Counted from the first letter of the stretch, positions 24,434 to 34,002 are shown. The stretch: DNA of 64,000 bases from Mycobacterium sp. 852002-51163_SCH5372311 (GCF_001667115.1 NZ_LZIJ01000090.1:62001-126000), one strand, 5' to 3'. Notes: a model not told the origin generated them from the sequence alone. A program made the numbers and translations.

Positions 24434-25990
24434 ATGCCTGTACCGTCAGCCGACGTCTTTGACCGCCTGCGTCAGTTGTCCGCCATCAAAGACATCGGCG
24501 CGCGCCCTTCCAAGACAATCGATGAGGTCTTCACCGGCAAGCCGCTGACCACGATCCCGGTCGGCACCGCCGACGACGTCGAGGCCGCATTCGCCGAAGC
24601 CCGCGCGGCCCAGATCGACTGGGCCAAACGCCCGGTCACCGAGCGGATTGAGGTCGTGCGCCGCTATCGCGACCTGGTCGTCGAGAACCGCGAGTTCCTG
24701 ATGGACCTGCTGCAGGCCGAAGCGGGCAAGGCCCGGTGGGCGGCGCAGGAGGAGATCGTCGATCTGATGGCCAACGCGAACTACTACGTACGCGTTGCCG
24801 CCGACCTGCTCAAGCCGCGTAAGGTGCAGCCACTGCTGCCGGCGATCGGCAAGACCACGGTGGGCTATCAGCCCAAAGGCGTGGTCGGAGTGATCTCGCC
24901 GTGGAACTACCCGATGACGCTCACGGCGTCCGACTCGGTGCCTGCACTGCTCGCGGGCAACGCGGTGGTGCTCAAACCGGACAGCCAGACGCCATACTGT
25001 GCGCTCGCGTGTGCCGAACTGTTGTACCGGGCCGGGCTGCCGCGAGCGCTCTACGCGATCGTGCCCGGCCCGGGTTCGGTGGTCGGCACCGCAATCACCG
25101 AAAACTGCGACTATTTGATGTTCACCGGCTCGTCGGCCACTGGCAGCCATCTCGCGGAGCAGTGTGGACGTCGGCTGATCGGTTTTTCGGCCGAACTCGG
25201 CGGCAAGAATGCGATGATCGTGACGCGCGGAGCCAACCTGGGCAAGGTCGCCAAAGCGGCTACCCGCGCGTGCTTTTCGAACGCCGGCCAGCTGTGCATC
25301 TCCATCGAGCGGATCTATGTCGAGAAGGACGTCGCCGACGATTTCGCGCGCAGATTCGGCGATGCTGTGCGAAACATGAAGCTGGGCACCGCTTATGACT
25401 TCTCCGTGGACATGGGCAGTTTGATTTCCCAAGGGCAGCTCAAAGCCGTGTCGGAACATGTCGACGACGCAACGGCCAAGGGCGCCAAGGTCATTGCGGG
25501 CGGCAAAGCCCGGCCGGACATCGGCCCGCTGTTCTACGAGCCCACCGTGCTGACCGACGTCACCCCGGAAATGGAGTGCGCCGCCAAGGAAACGTTCGGG
25601 CCGCTCGTCTCGATCTATCCGGTCGCCGACGTGGACGAGGCCGTGGAGAAGGCCAACGACACCGAGTACGGGCTCAACGCCAGCGTGTGGGCCGCCTCCA
25701 CCGCGGAGGGCGAGAAGATCGCAGCCAGATTGCGGTCGGGAACGGTGAACGTTAACGAGGGTTACGCGTTCGCATGGGGCAGCCTCAGCGCGCCGATGGG
25801 CGGCATGGGCATATCGGGCGTCGGCCGCAGACACGGCCCCGAGGGCCTGTTGAAATACACCGAATCGCAGACGATCGCGACCGCGCGCGTGTTCAATCTC
25901 GATGCGCCCTTTGGGATCCCGACGACTGTCTGGCAGAAATCGCTGTTGCCCATCGTGCGGACAGTGATGAAGCTTCCTGGCAGGACGTGA
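24434..25990 (+). CDS. gabD2: Succinate-semialdehyde dehydrogenase
   Basis: A 518-residue aldehyde dehydrogenase, the same length as M. tuberculosis GabD2 (Rv1731). It oxidises succinic semialdehyde to succinate with NADP+. ALDH motifs are PWNYPMTL (substrate-channel Asn in the loop near 157), FTGSSATG (cofactor), ELGGKNAM with the general-base Glu, and SNAGQLCIS with the catalytic cysteine. The start ATG has GGAAGG upstream. It is flanked by a short intergenic region on each side and appears monocistronic. Other acyl-aldehyde substrates cannot be excluded. Confidence 0.88.
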   Translation: MPVPSADVFDRLRQLSAIKDIGARPSKTIDEVFTGKPLTTIPVGTADDVEAAFAEARAAQIDWAKRPVTERIEVVRRYRDLVVENREFLMDLLQAEAGKARWAAQEEIVDLMANANYYVRVAADLLKPRKVQPLLPAIGKTTVGYQPKGVVGVISPWNYPMTLTASDSVPALLAGNAVVLKPDSQTPYCALACAELLYRAGLPRALYAIVPGPGSVVGTAITENCDYLMFTGSSATGSHLAEQCGRRLIGFSAELGGKNAMIVTRGANLGKVAKAATRACFSNAGQLCISIERIYVEKDVADDFARRFGDAVRNMKLGTAYDFSVDMGSLISQGQLKAVSEHVDDATAKGAKVIAGGKARPDIGPLFYEPTVLTDVTPEMECAAKETFGPLVSIYPVADVDEAVEKANDTEYGLNASVWAASTAEGEKIAARLRSGTVNVNEGYAFAWGSLSAPMGGMGISGVGRRHGPEGLLKYTESQTIATARVFNLDAPFGIPTTVWQKSLLPIVRTVMKLPGRT

Positions 25991-26015
25991 CCTAAGGCTC
26001 CCGGGTACCGGCCTG

Positions 26016-26666
26016 CTATTCAGGCCAAGCATTGTTGAGGATCATGTCGACGAAGTCGTCGCGCACGAATGTGGGGTCGTAGTGCGCAAGTACGTCGGCG
26101 TTCATGGTGCCGAAGGTGGTGTGAGGACGGTGCTTCATGCCGTCATTGAAGGCGGCCAGGATGCGACGTTTGAAGTCTGGGCGCGGGTGAGCAGTGGTGA
26201 CGGCTGCGAGAGCTTCTGAAGAGAGCTCTTCGCGGTCGATGCCGACCACGTCCGTCTCGACGCCGGCGTTGACCAAGGCGATTTCGGGTTCCAGGAATTG
26301 CGGCACGCCCGGGGTGGTGTGCAATGCGATGCTCAGCCATACCTTGCGGGCGTCGGCCGCATCGACGCCGCGCTGCAACAGGAAGTCTCGCGCCGCGTTG
26401 GCGCCGTCGACTTCGAATCGCAGGTTCGACGTGCGGTAGCGTTCGGTGAGGCCCAGGTCGTGGAACATCGCCGCGACGTAGAGCAGCTCGAGGTCTGGTT
26501 GCAGGCCCAGGCGACGACCGCGCAGCGCGCCGAACAGAAACACTCGGCGGGAATGATCGAACAGCAAGTCGTCTTCGGCGTCGCGGATGAAGTCGGTTGC
26601 CTCGCGTACCAGCGCGGTGTCGGGGATTGCCACGTCGGCGATGGTTTGAATTGACTGTGTGGCCAT
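26016..26666 (-). CDS. HD-domain phosphohydrolase-like protein
   Basis: A 216-residue protein starting MATQSIQTIADVAIPDTAL (AAGGAG seven bases upstream of ATG 26664-26666). It carries the HD motif in YVAAMFHDLGL, an upstream histidine in FDHSRRVFLFG and a later HTTPG, matching the cyanamide-hydratase-like branch of HD proteins. Metal-dependent hydration or phosphohydrolysis is possible; substrate unknown. It is divergent from the GlxA-type regulator with about 105 bases between them, the usual arrangement of a regulator and its target. Confidence 0.82.
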   Translation of the reverse strand: MATQSIQTIADVAIPDTALVREATDFIRDAEDDLLFDHSRRVFLFGALRGRRLGLQPDLELLYVAAMFHDLGLTERYRTSNLRFEVDGANAARDFLLQRGVDAADARKVWLSIALHTTPGVPQFLEPEIALVNAGVETDVVGIDREELSSEALAAVTTAHPRPDFKRRILAAFNDGMKHRPHTTFGTMNADVLAHYDPTFVRDDFVDMILNNAWPE

Positions 26667-26771
26667 GACAACTCTCCTTGGTTGTGAACTCCAACAACTC
26701 TGCGCCGGTGGCGCGATTTCGACGCACGGTGATTGAGCCCTCTTGTCCACAAAAAGCGACACAATGGCTCT

Positions 26772-27746
26772 GTGGTGCAAGCCGATGCGCGTTCCCGGGT
26801 GGTAGTGATCGTCGTCTTCGACGAGGTGACGTTGCTGGATGTCGCAGGGCCGGCCGAGGTCTTTTCCGAAGCCAACCGATTCGGCGCAAACTATCAAATC
26901 AAGATCGCCTCGGTGGATGGCCGCGATGTGACGACCTCGATCGGTACGCGGTTGGGTGTCACCGACAGCATTTCGTCGATAGCGTCCGCCGACACCGTCC
27001 TGGTCGCCGGCAGTGACAGCTTGCCGTCGCGGGCGATCGACCCCGCGCTCGTCGCGGCCGTCAAATCGGTAGCGGGTCGGACCCGGCGTCTGGGATCCAT
27101 TTGTACGGGGTCATTCATCATTGCGCAGGCCGGCCTGCTGAGCGGCCGGCGCGCCACCACACATTGGCGAGAGAGCCGGTCACTTGCCCGGGCCTTCCCC
27201 GATATCACCGTCGAGCCCGACGCGCTTTTCGTCCGCGACGGCGATGTCTTCACCTCGGCCGGGATCTCGTCGGGGATCGACCTAGCGCTCGCTTTGGTCG
27301 AACAGGACTGCGGCACCGAGCTCGTCCGCGACGTGGCCCGCTGGTTGGTGGTCTACCTCAAACGCGCGGGTGGGCAGTCGCAATTTTCGGTGCTGGTCGA
27401 GGCCGATCCACCGCCGCAGTCTGCGCTCCGGGTTGTCACCGATGCGATTGCAGCGGATCCGGGGGCCGACCACAGCGTCAAGAACCTTGCCGCCCGCGCA
27501 TCGTTGAGTACGCGTCAGTTGACGCGGCTGTTTCGAGCCGAGCTCGGTACCACCCCGGCCGGTTACGTCGAGATGGTCCGGATCGACGCGGCCCGTGCCG
27601 CGCTCGACGCCGGCCGCAGCGTCAGCGACACCGCGTGCCTCGTGGGCTTCGGCAGCACCGAAACCCTCCGACGGGCGTTCGTCGACCACCTCGGGGTGTC
27701 GCCGAAGGCCTACCGGGACAGATTTCGCACCGCCGTCCGCAGCTGA
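26772..27746 (+). CDS. GlxA/AraC-family regulator with DJ-1/PfpI domain
   Basis: About 324 residues from GTG 26772. The N-terminal DJ-1/PfpI-like domain has VVFDEVTLLDVAGPAEVFSE and a nucleophile-elbow-like CTGSFIIAQAGLL. The C-terminal AraC-type double helix-turn-helix has LSTRQLTRLFRAELGTTPAGYVE and CLVGFGSTETLRRAFVDHLG. Such proteins are transcriptional activators whose first domain senses a small molecule. Divergence from the HD-domain gene suggests it controls that gene; this is inference. Starts further upstream (26733) are in frame but lack support. Confidence 0.87.
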   Translation: MVQADARSRVVVIVVFDEVTLLDVAGPAEVFSEANRFGANYQIKIASVDGRDVTTSIGTRLGVTDSISSIASADTVLVAGSDSLPSRAIDPALVAAVKSVAGRTRRLGSICTGSFIIAQAGLLSGRRATTHWRESRSLARAFPDITVEPDALFVRDGDVFTSAGISSGIDLALALVEQDCGTELVRDVARWLVVYLKRAGGQSQFSVLVEADPPPQSALRVVTDAIAADPGADHSVKNLAARASLSTRQLTRLFRAELGTTPAGYVEMVRIDAARAALDAGRSVSDTACLVGFGSTETLRRAFVDHLGVSPKAYRDRFRTAVRS

Positions 27747-27883
27747 TTTCGAAAGGTCGGACACTCCCGACCACCTTATTCCGGTGGGCGACAAGGCGAT
27801 TCGACAGATACAGGACACAATTGCCACGTCCTACTACATTGCGTAGTATGTGCTCTATCCCACCGCGCACAAGGAGGTGCCAC

Positions 27884-28345
27884 GTGAGGTGGAGTTTCGC
27901 CCAGGTCGGCCTGCTCATCATTTGTGTTCTGCACGTCATCCAGGCAGTCGTCGGCTTCATCTTGGAACCCAGCTTCGCCACGGGCCCCGGCGCGCCGACC
28001 GTCCAACTGCTCGGTATGGACTACAACGGTTGGCACGCCATCGCCGGTCTGGCGTTATTCGGCCCGGGCCTGGTGTTCGCGCTGCGCAAGTCGTGGGCGG
28101 TGTTGTACCTCATCCTCGCCGCGATAGCCGGTGCGCTACCGGGTATTTGGGCCTCCTTCTCGCATCAGGTGGCCGTCGTCCTCACCTTTCCCAACAACAC
28201 CACCGATGCGGTGGTGCACTTGGTGACCGCGGCGGTGATGATCGCGGTGGCAACCGTACAGATCCGCTTGGACGGCGGACTTCGCAACTCGCTCGCCGAC
28301 CTGCGCAAAACGCCGCGCCAATCTGACAAGTCGCACGCTAGCTAG
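27884..28345 (+). CDS. Small integral membrane protein (DUF4383-like)
   Basis: A 153-residue protein with four hydrophobic helices starting VRWSFAQVGLLIICVLHVIQ; GTG 27884 has AAGGAGG six bases upstream. Motifs NGWHAIAGL and TDAVVHLVTA, each with a histidine in a helix start, are those of the DUF4383 family. The frame stays open well upstream through the GlxA gene, but that is out-of-frame shadow. Function unknown; it follows the regulator after about 140 bases. Confidence 0.75.
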   Translation: MRWSFAQVGLLIICVLHVIQAVVGFILEPSFATGPGAPTVQLLGMDYNGWHAIAGLALFGPGLVFALRKSWAVLYLILAAIAGALPGIWASFSHQVAVVLTFPNNTTDAVVHLVTAAVMIAVATVQIRLDGGLRNSLADLRKTPRQSDKSHAS

Positions 28346-28415
28346 GCCTCGACCCGGGTCCGTTTCATTTCGCGCAGACGATCGTCAAAAGCCACGCGGG
28401 GAACGGGACCCGAAT

Positions 28416-28775
28416 CTAATCCGATGACTTGTCGGAGTCTTCGGACTCGTCGGACTTGTCGGAGTCGTCGGAGTCGTCGGAATCATCTGACCCGTCGGAC
28501 TTGTCGGACTCGTCTGAGTCATCCGACTCGTCGGACTTGTCAGACTTGTCAGAGTCCTTCGAATCCTCAGACTTCTCGGACTTGTCGGATCTCTCAGATT
28601 CTTCGGACTCGTCGGCTTTGTCTGCGTACTTCGTCAGGAGCCCAGCTAGATCACGGGCCTCCTCAGGTGTCAACAAGTCGTCGAACACCCTCTTGTCGCT
28701 CTCAGAGATTCGCTCCAGGTAAACCGCATTGCCCTTGGCGCCGACCTCCCAGCGGCCGCCCTCCTCGCTAACCAT
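28416..28775 (-). CDS. Small protein with Ser-Asp-Lys/Glu repeat tail
   Basis: A 119-residue protein starting MVSEEGGRWEVGAKGNAVYL. The first 55 residues form a compact domain (ISESDKRVFDDLLTPEEARD, a helical segment); residues 62-119 are almost only Ser-Asp-[Lys/Glu/Asp/Gly] triplets, strongly acidic. A TTG six codons upstream is an alternative start. Function unknown; the tail is predicted disordered, might bind cations, and should be prone to length change through its nine-base DNA repeats. Composition of the gene reflects the repeats and not transfer. Confidence 0.65.
   Translation of the reverse strand: MVSEEGGRWEVGAKGNAVYLERISESDKRVFDDLLTPEEARDLAGLLTKYADKADESEESERSDKSEKSEDSKDSDKSDKSDESDDSDESDKSDGSDDSDDSDDSDKSDESEDSDKSSD
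28419..28592 (-). repeat. Nine-base coding microsatellite (Ser-Asp-X triplets)
   Basis: On the plus strand the region is a run of GTCGGACTT/GTCGGAGTC/GTCTGAGTC-type nine-mers. Imperfect copies are spread over 174 bases and encode the acidic tail of the small protein. Codon drift between TCG, TCC, TCT, TCA and AGT-type copies implies an old array. Confidence 0.8.
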
Positions 28776-29000
28776 TCGATGCCCGCCTTCCAACTAGTGA
28801 CCGATCCCAACCATGAGGCGCCCGCCGGCGCTAGTGAGTGGTTTACCCACTTCTGGTGTGGGGCAATGGCCATGATTTCGCGGGTGTTCGTCCGCGACGC
28901 AGCTGTCGCCGCGTCGGCTGTAGCCGGCGTTTCTGGTCGTCTGCCATGAAGCGCGAACCCCGCGTTTCGAGCCGCGCTGCATAACCAATTCCGAGTAAGT

Positions 29001-30392
29001 TCAAACTCCGCCGCTAAGCCCGACTGGCCCGGTCTCGGCGCAGAGAGAGGCCTCCCCTGCCGTCATGACCGAGGCGAAGCTGCTATGAACGGATAGAGTC
29101 CTGGCTTCCATAGGCGCGCCTGGCCGGGCAAAGAAGGCGGCGTGGAAGGCGGCGCTGAAAATCACCATTGCTCCGACGATGAGCGGGCCGAAGAGCAACG
29201 GGTGGCGCGCCATGGGCTCTGCCAGGTAGCGGCAACACAGCAGCAGGACTGCCAAGAACGTCGCACCGAAGGCGACCAATCCCATCCGCGACCAGATCCG
29301 GCCGCGTAACGGTTCGCGCAATGCCGACTCCACGGTCAGGCACAACACCGCGCCGGCCACCAGGTCGACGCCGTAGTGGTAGCCGAAGCCAAGTGTCGCT
29401 GCGACGGTGCATACCAGCCACACCGTGCCGCCCACGCGCAGCCAGCGCGGTCCATGACGGGAGTGGATGAAAACGGCCAGCGCCCACGCCGTGTGCATCG
29501 AGGGCATGCAGTTACGTGGCGTTTGGCCGTCGAAGGCCACGGCTCGCGGCGACAGATCAACGGGCGGCAATGAGTGTGGCCAGTAGTCGCCGACTTGAAA
29601 GCCCCCGCCCGCGTCGCCGAACGCAAACTCCGGACCGACTACGGGAAACAACACGTAAATCACCGGCCCGATCAGTGCGAGCAGCAGGAACGTCGGCACC
29701 AGGAAATGCCGCGGCCAACCGCCGGTGCGGACGTTGCGCAGCTGGTAGACCGTAACCAGCATTGCCGCGACGGGCAGTTCGATGTACACCCAGTGCAGCC
29801 CGGCGCCGAGAACCGGGCCGGCTGCGTGGACGAGCCGACCGAACATCCAGGAGGGTTGTGCGAGCGCGTGATCGGCGAGTAGCGCATATTCGTCGAAGAC
29901 CTTTGGCCGAACGATCGCGGTGATCCGCAACCAGCTATCGCCGACTTTTGTCGCGACGATCACCAAAAGGCCGAAAGCGATTCCGGGCAACGCAGGGTTG
30001 ATTTCGACGGTCCCCCGGCGCCGCAATGCCACCAGGGCCAATCCGGTGAGCACGATCAGCGGCCCGTTGCCGAAGGCCAACGCACCGCCACGCAGCAATC
30101 TCTCCGCAGCGAAAGCAATGTCAAGAAGCACGGCCAACGACAGTGCGATGATCCGCCACCGGTTGAGCAATCCGGCCATGGCCATGCCGAACCCGACCCA
30201 GGGCACCGTGGCCGACTTCGGAGTGGCGACGTAATCACTGATCAGGCTGTGCAGCGGACCCTGAAATCCGGAACTGTTCGCCGTGAACTGCGACATGACA
30301 AGCAATAGGACCATCATTGCGGCGGCGATCGTAGGCCAGCTACGGGTCAGCTGAACACGCACCTGCCCTCGTCGCACATCGCCGATGAACAC
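29001..30392 (-). CDS. PAP2-superfamily membrane phosphatase/transferase
   Basis: A 463-residue membrane protein with roughly ten or more helices. In the C-terminal third it has PRNCMPSMHTAWAL (PAP2 domain 2) and GYHYGVDLVAG (domain 3, His and Asp), matching the PAP2_3/inositol-phosphorylceramide-synthase-like group. A lipid phosphatase or phosphotransferase role at the membrane is likely. GTG 30390-30392 is chosen because TAAAAT (30405-30400) lies seven bases upstream, giving a leaderless start; the frame also opens at a TTG two codons earlier. No operon partners. Confidence 0.82.
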   Translation of the reverse strand: MFIGDVRRGQVRVQLTRSWPTIAAAMMVLLLVMSQFTANSSGFQGPLHSLISDYVATPKSATVPWVGFGMAMAGLLNRWRIIALSLAVLLDIAFAAERLLRGGALAFGNGPLIVLTGLALVALRRRGTVEINPALPGIAFGLLVIVATKVGDSWLRITAIVRPKVFDEYALLADHALAQPSWMFGRLVHAAGPVLGAGLHWVYIELPVAAMLVTVYQLRNVRTGGWPRHFLVPTFLLLALIGPVIYVLFPVVGPEFAFGDAGGGFQVGDYWPHSLPPVDLSPRAVAFDGQTPRNCMPSMHTAWALAVFIHSRHGPRWLRVGGTVWLVCTVAATLGFGYHYGVDLVAGAVLCLTVESALREPLRGRIWSRMGLVAFGATFLAVLLLCCRYLAEPMARHPLLFGPLIVGAMVIFSAAFHAAFFARPGAPMEARTLSVHSSFASVMTAGEASLCAETGPVGLSGGV

Positions 30393-30399
30393 CCGCAAA

Positions 30400-30405
30400 A
30401 TTTTA
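30400..30405 (-). promoter_or_regulatory. -10 hexamer TAAAAT of the PAP2 gene (leaderless)
   Basis: TAAAAT followed by TTTGCGG and then GTG. The seven-base spacing places the transcript start on the start codon. Confidence 0.55.
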
Positions 30406-30601
30406 GGTGCCGGATCGATGTCACAGGCGTTAAACCCTCAGGACGCACGTCACGGTTTGTCGACAGAAGTTTCGTTTTCGCGCAAACATCGCGGACCCGG
30501 GGGCTAGCGGGACCCAAACCGGCGCGCTTCGGCATCACTTGGCGGCATGAATCGCCAACGTGAATCGCCTTGTACAACAGCGCTATTGGTCATGCCCTGC
30601 G

Positions 30602-30853
30602 CTAGCAGGGGTCGCCGTCCGGCGTGTAGTAGGGCACGCCTTCCACCGTGTAGCAGGGCGGCTGGCCGGCGGCTGCCTGTGCGGCCGCCTCATCGTCGGC
30701 GGCGACGGCTACCCTCGCCGCCGGGTCAGTGCATCCGCCAACTGAGACATGGCGGCCACCGACGTCGCCGCACACATCGGCCTGCGCCGCCGGTGCCGGC
30801 GACAACACCGCAGCGAATGCCAGCAAAGCGCCTACCAGGATGACTTTGAACAT
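30602..30853 (-). CDS. Small exported protein with cysteine-containing mature part
   Basis: 83 residues starting MFKVILVGALLAFAAVLSPAPAAQADVC with a textbook signal peptide cleaved after AQA. The mature part has four cysteines (DVCGDV, VGGCTD, PPCYTV and the terminal Cys), enough for two disulfides, and a tandem-like VEGVPYYTPDGDPC. No known domain is recognised; similar short secreted proteins are common in mycobacteria. It lies 65 bases downstream of another small exported protein gene. Confidence 0.68.
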   Translation of the reverse strand: MFKVILVGALLAFAAVLSPAPAAQADVCGDVGGRHVSVGGCTDPAARVAVAADDEAAAQAAAGQPPCYTVEGVPYYTPDGDPC

Positions 30854-30918
30854 CAAGTGAGTCTATGCCCGCTCGCCATCCCCTGAGCAGCAATCGGGAA
30901 GTAGCCTCTGTGGTGGTG

Positions 30919-31158
30919 TTATCCCGGCCCGCAGAACCCCGGAGGGGGCGGCTGACCTGAGGTCTGATTACAGAGGCCTGATTCTGAGTGCGGATTATGG
31001 GTTGGTGTTGGGTTGGGAGGGTTAGACGGGTCTGCGTGGCCTGTGGCGGCCGCCAGCCCCATAACAGCCATCCCCAACCCAGCGGCGAGAACGGTTCTGG
31101 CGGTCAATTTTGTCAGCTTGAGCCGGGTGGTCTGATCGAGGTGACAGGCAATGGTCAT
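30919..31158 (-). CDS. Small exported Pro/Asn-rich protein
   Basis: 79 residues from ATG 31156-31158 (GGGA six bases upstream). After a charged start, LTARTVLAAGLGMAVMGLAA forms a signal peptide cleaved near GHADPSN. The short mature part (NPPNPTPTHNPHSESGLCN, ending PPPPGFCGPG) has two cysteines and is rich in proline and asparagine. No function can be assigned. Together with the next gene it forms a pair of short secreted proteins on the minus strand. Confidence 0.65.
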   Translation of the reverse strand: MTIACHLDQTTRLKLTKLTARTVLAAGLGMAVMGLAAATGHADPSNPPNPTPTHNPHSESGLCNQTSGQPPPPGFCGPG

Positions 31159-31620
31159 GATGTTCCCTTGTGTGATCGCAGCCCTACACGGGCCGCTCTT
31201 TCAGTTAGGGTCATCCCCGCCATTGGGACAGTTCTCGATAATTCCTTCCTGGATCGGTCTCGGAAGTGGGGCACCCAAACCTAGATTGAGGCTATTCCTG
31301 GTGTCGAAAAGTGACGTGCTTTTCGTGAAATTTGCGCTGGTCGCGACATCGAAGCAATCCGAACTGCGTACAACCGCTTGCTGCTGCAGAAAACCGCATT
31401 AGTCACGCCTCGACAACGGCGACCTACTCATCGGCGGACCGTTCGGCATCAAACGCCTACTGGCCAATCCAGCCGCCGACGGCGGAGCAGCGCTTTAAAA
31501 TGGGCACAGATTTAGCCGCCGGTCAGGGCGCGAATTTCCGGGACCCAGGGTGCGGATAGCGGATTTGTTCGACCGGCACAAACCCGTCGATGTGGTCGGC
31601 CAAGGGAAGGGTTGCACCAT
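31159..31620. other. Intergenic region before the arylsulfatase
   Basis: About 460 bases with no convincing gene. A short open stretch near 31401-31497 (DNGDLLIGGPFGIKRLLANP) reads protein-like but lacks a start and is only about 30 codons, possibly a decayed fragment. No clear operator repeats were seen. Confidence 0.45.
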
Positions 31621-34002
31621 ATGTCTGATGCACGACCAGCCGAGCAAATTCAACGTTCGGTGCTGCCTATCCCAGACCGGCCCAAGGACGTCCCGACAAC
31701 GTTCGACGCCGCAGATCCCGGGTCGTCGTTTCCGCCGATCACGCCGCTGCGTCCGCCGCCAGGATCGCCGAATGTGCTGTTTGTATTGCTCGACGACGTG
31801 GGGTTCGGTGCGTCAAGCGTGTTCGGTGGCCCGGCACAGGTGGCTTCGGCCGAGCGGCTGGCCGCCAACGGGCTCAAGTTCACCCGGTTCCACACAACCG
31901 CGATGTGCGCACCAAGCCGACAGGCGTTGCTCACCGGGCGCAACCACCACACGGTGTCCATGGGGGCGATCACCGAGATCGCGACCAGTGCGCCCGGCTA
32001 CACCGGGATCCGACCCAACACATGCGCACCGCTGGCCGAAATCCTCAAACTCAACGGCTATTCCACCGCGCAGTTCGGCAAGTGTCACGAGGTGCCTCCG
32101 TGGGAGACCTCCCAACAGGGCCCGTTTGAGCGGTGGCCGTCCGGGGGTGGCGGATTCGAGTACTTCTGGGGCTTCCTGGGGGCGTTCACCAATCAGTACT
32201 ACCCCAACCTGGTTGAGAACGGTGTCGCCGTCCAACCGGCCAAATCCCCCGACGAGGGCTACCACTTCATGGAGGACATGACCGACCGGGCGATCGGTTG
32301 GGTCCAGTCGCAGAAAGCCTTGACGCCCGACAAGCCGTTCTTCATGTACTTCGCTCCGGGCGCGACCCATGCTCCGCACCAAGTCCCCCTCGAGTACGCC
32401 GACAAGTACCGCGGCAAGTTCGACGGCGGGTGGGACCAACTGCGGGAAGAAACATTCGCCCGCCAGAAGGAACTCGGCGTAGTGGGCGCCGACGCCGAGC
32501 TGACCGCCCGACCCGATCTGATCGATGCCTGGGACGACATGCCCGACGAGATCAAACCGTTCCTCATTCGGCAGATGGAGGTCTACGCCGGATTCCTCGA
32601 ATACTCCGACTACCACATCGGCCGCTTGTTCGACGCGCTCGACGAACTCGGCATCATCGACGACACGATCATCTACTACATGATCGGCGACAACGGGCCG
32701 TCACCCGAGGGTGCGATGCAGGGCGCCTTCAACTGGCTGCGCGGCACCAACGACCGCTACGACATAGAAACCCCGGAGTACGCGGCGTCGAAAACCTCAG
32801 TCCTCGGGACGCCCGAGGCGTACAACCACTACTCGCTGGGGTGGGCGCACGCCATGTCCACGCCCTACCAGTGGACCAAGGTGGTGGCCTCCCACTGGGG
32901 CGGTACCCGCAACGGCCTGGTCGTTCACTGGCCAGCAGGAATCAACGCCAAAAGCGAGACCCGCCACCAGTTCTGCCACATCATCGACGTCGCCCCCACG
33001 ATCCTGACCGCGGTGGGCTTGCCCGAGCCGTCCACCGTGCACGGGGTCACCCAGACACCGATGGAAGGCACACCGATGAACTACGCGTTCGACGACGCCG
33101 ACGAACCGGAACGACACACCACCCAATACTTCGAACTCATGTGTAACCGCGGGATCTATCACAACGGTTGGTCGGCGGTCACCATGCACCGCTATCCCGA
33201 CAGCGAAAAGGGCAACCTGACCCACAGCCTGGACGACGACACGTGGGAACTCTACGACGGCACCACCGACTGGACCCAGGCCCACGACTTGGCCGCCGAG
33301 CAGCCCGAGAAACTTGAAGAACTCAAACAACTGTTCCTCATCGAAGCCGCTCGACACAATGTTCTGCCCCTCGACGACCGCAGCTTCGAACGCCTGGTCC
33401 CCGAAATCGCCGGACGCCCCACCCTCATTCAGGGAACCCAGCAAGTCATCCTGCCCTCAATGCAGCCCCTACCGGAAAACGCCGTCCTGACCCTCAAGAA
33501 CAAGTCACACTCGGTGTCGGCACTCATCGACGTGCCAGAAGGCGGCGCATCCGGCGTGATCATCGCCCAAGGCGGACGCTTCGGCGGCTGGAGTCTGTAC
33601 ACCCACCAGGACCGACTTACCTACTGTTACAACATGCTTGCGGTGTACCGCACCAAAGTCGTCGCCGACGACCCCCTGACTCCCGGACAACACCAGGTCC
33701 GGATGGAGTTCAGCTACGAAGGAACTGAACTGGGCAAGGGCGGCACCATCGACCTGTTCGTCGACGGCGAGCACGTAGGCTCAGGTCACATCAACGAGTC
33801 CATCGCGTTCATGTACTCGGCAGACGAGGCCACCACCGTCGGACGAGACACCGGCTCCAACGTGAGCGACGACTACAGCGCCGGAAACAACACCTTCACC
33901 GGCACCGTGCATTGGGCCCGGCTCGACACCGGCGGCGACGCCGAACACCACCTCGTCGCCAATCCAGACCACGTACTGCGCGCCGCCATAGCCATCCACT
34001 AA
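31621..34002 (+). CDS. Arylsulfatase (AtsD-like, type I formylglycine)
   Basis: A 793-residue sulfatase starting MSDARPAEQIQRSVLPIPDR (ATG 31621; a TTG three codons earlier is possible). The formylglycine motif MCAPSRQALLTGRN places the modified cysteine at 96. Metal-binding text NVLFVLLDDVGFG at the N-terminus and YYMIGDNGPSPEGA further on are typical of alkaline-phosphatase-superfamily sulfatases. The C-terminal 200 residues form a beta-rich accessory domain. It hydrolyses sulfate esters; the substrate is unknown. No signal peptide is seen, so it is probably cytoplasmic. Maturation requires a formylglycine-generating enzyme encoded elsewhere. Confidence 0.9.
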   Translation: MSDARPAEQIQRSVLPIPDRPKDVPTTFDAADPGSSFPPITPLRPPPGSPNVLFVLLDDVGFGASSVFGGPAQVASAERLAANGLKFTRFHTTAMCAPSRQALLTGRNHHTVSMGAITEIATSAPGYTGIRPNTCAPLAEILKLNGYSTAQFGKCHEVPPWETSQQGPFERWPSGGGGFEYFWGFLGAFTNQYYPNLVENGVAVQPAKSPDEGYHFMEDMTDRAIGWVQSQKALTPDKPFFMYFAPGATHAPHQVPLEYADKYRGKFDGGWDQLREETFARQKELGVVGADAELTARPDLIDAWDDMPDEIKPFLIRQMEVYAGFLEYSDYHIGRLFDALDELGIIDDTIIYYMIGDNGPSPEGAMQGAFNWLRGTNDRYDIETPEYAASKTSVLGTPEAYNHYSLGWAHAMSTPYQWTKVVASHWGGTRNGLVVHWPAGINAKSETRHQFCHIIDVAPTILTAVGLPEPSTVHGVTQTPMEGTPMNYAFDDADEPERHTTQYFELMCNRGIYHNGWSAVTMHRYPDSEKGNLTHSLDDDTWELYDGTTDWTQAHDLAAEQPEKLEELKQLFLIEAARHNVLPLDDRSFERLVPEIAGRPTLIQGTQQVILPSMQPLPENAVLTLKNKSHSVSALIDVPEGGASGVIIAQGGRFGGWSLYTHQDRLTYCYNMLAVYRTKVVADDPLTPGQHQVRMEFSYEGTELGKGGTIDLFVDGEHVGSGHINESIAFMYSADEATTVGRDTGSNVSDDYSAGNNTFTGTVHWARLDTGGDAEHHLVANPDHVLRAAIAIH

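Noticed and set aside
24446..26032. 528-codon minus-strand open frame opposite gabD2
   Set aside because: Codon-bias shadow rich in Arg/Gly/Asp/His; gabD2 on the plus strand is unambiguous.
28419..28592. CRISPR-like array
   Set aside because: The units are nine-base coding repeats without spacers, encoding an acidic protein tail.
31401..31497. Short open stretch DNGDLLIGGPFGIKRLLANP
   Set aside because: No start codon or ribosome site and only about 30 codons; noted within the intergenic entry but not called a gene.
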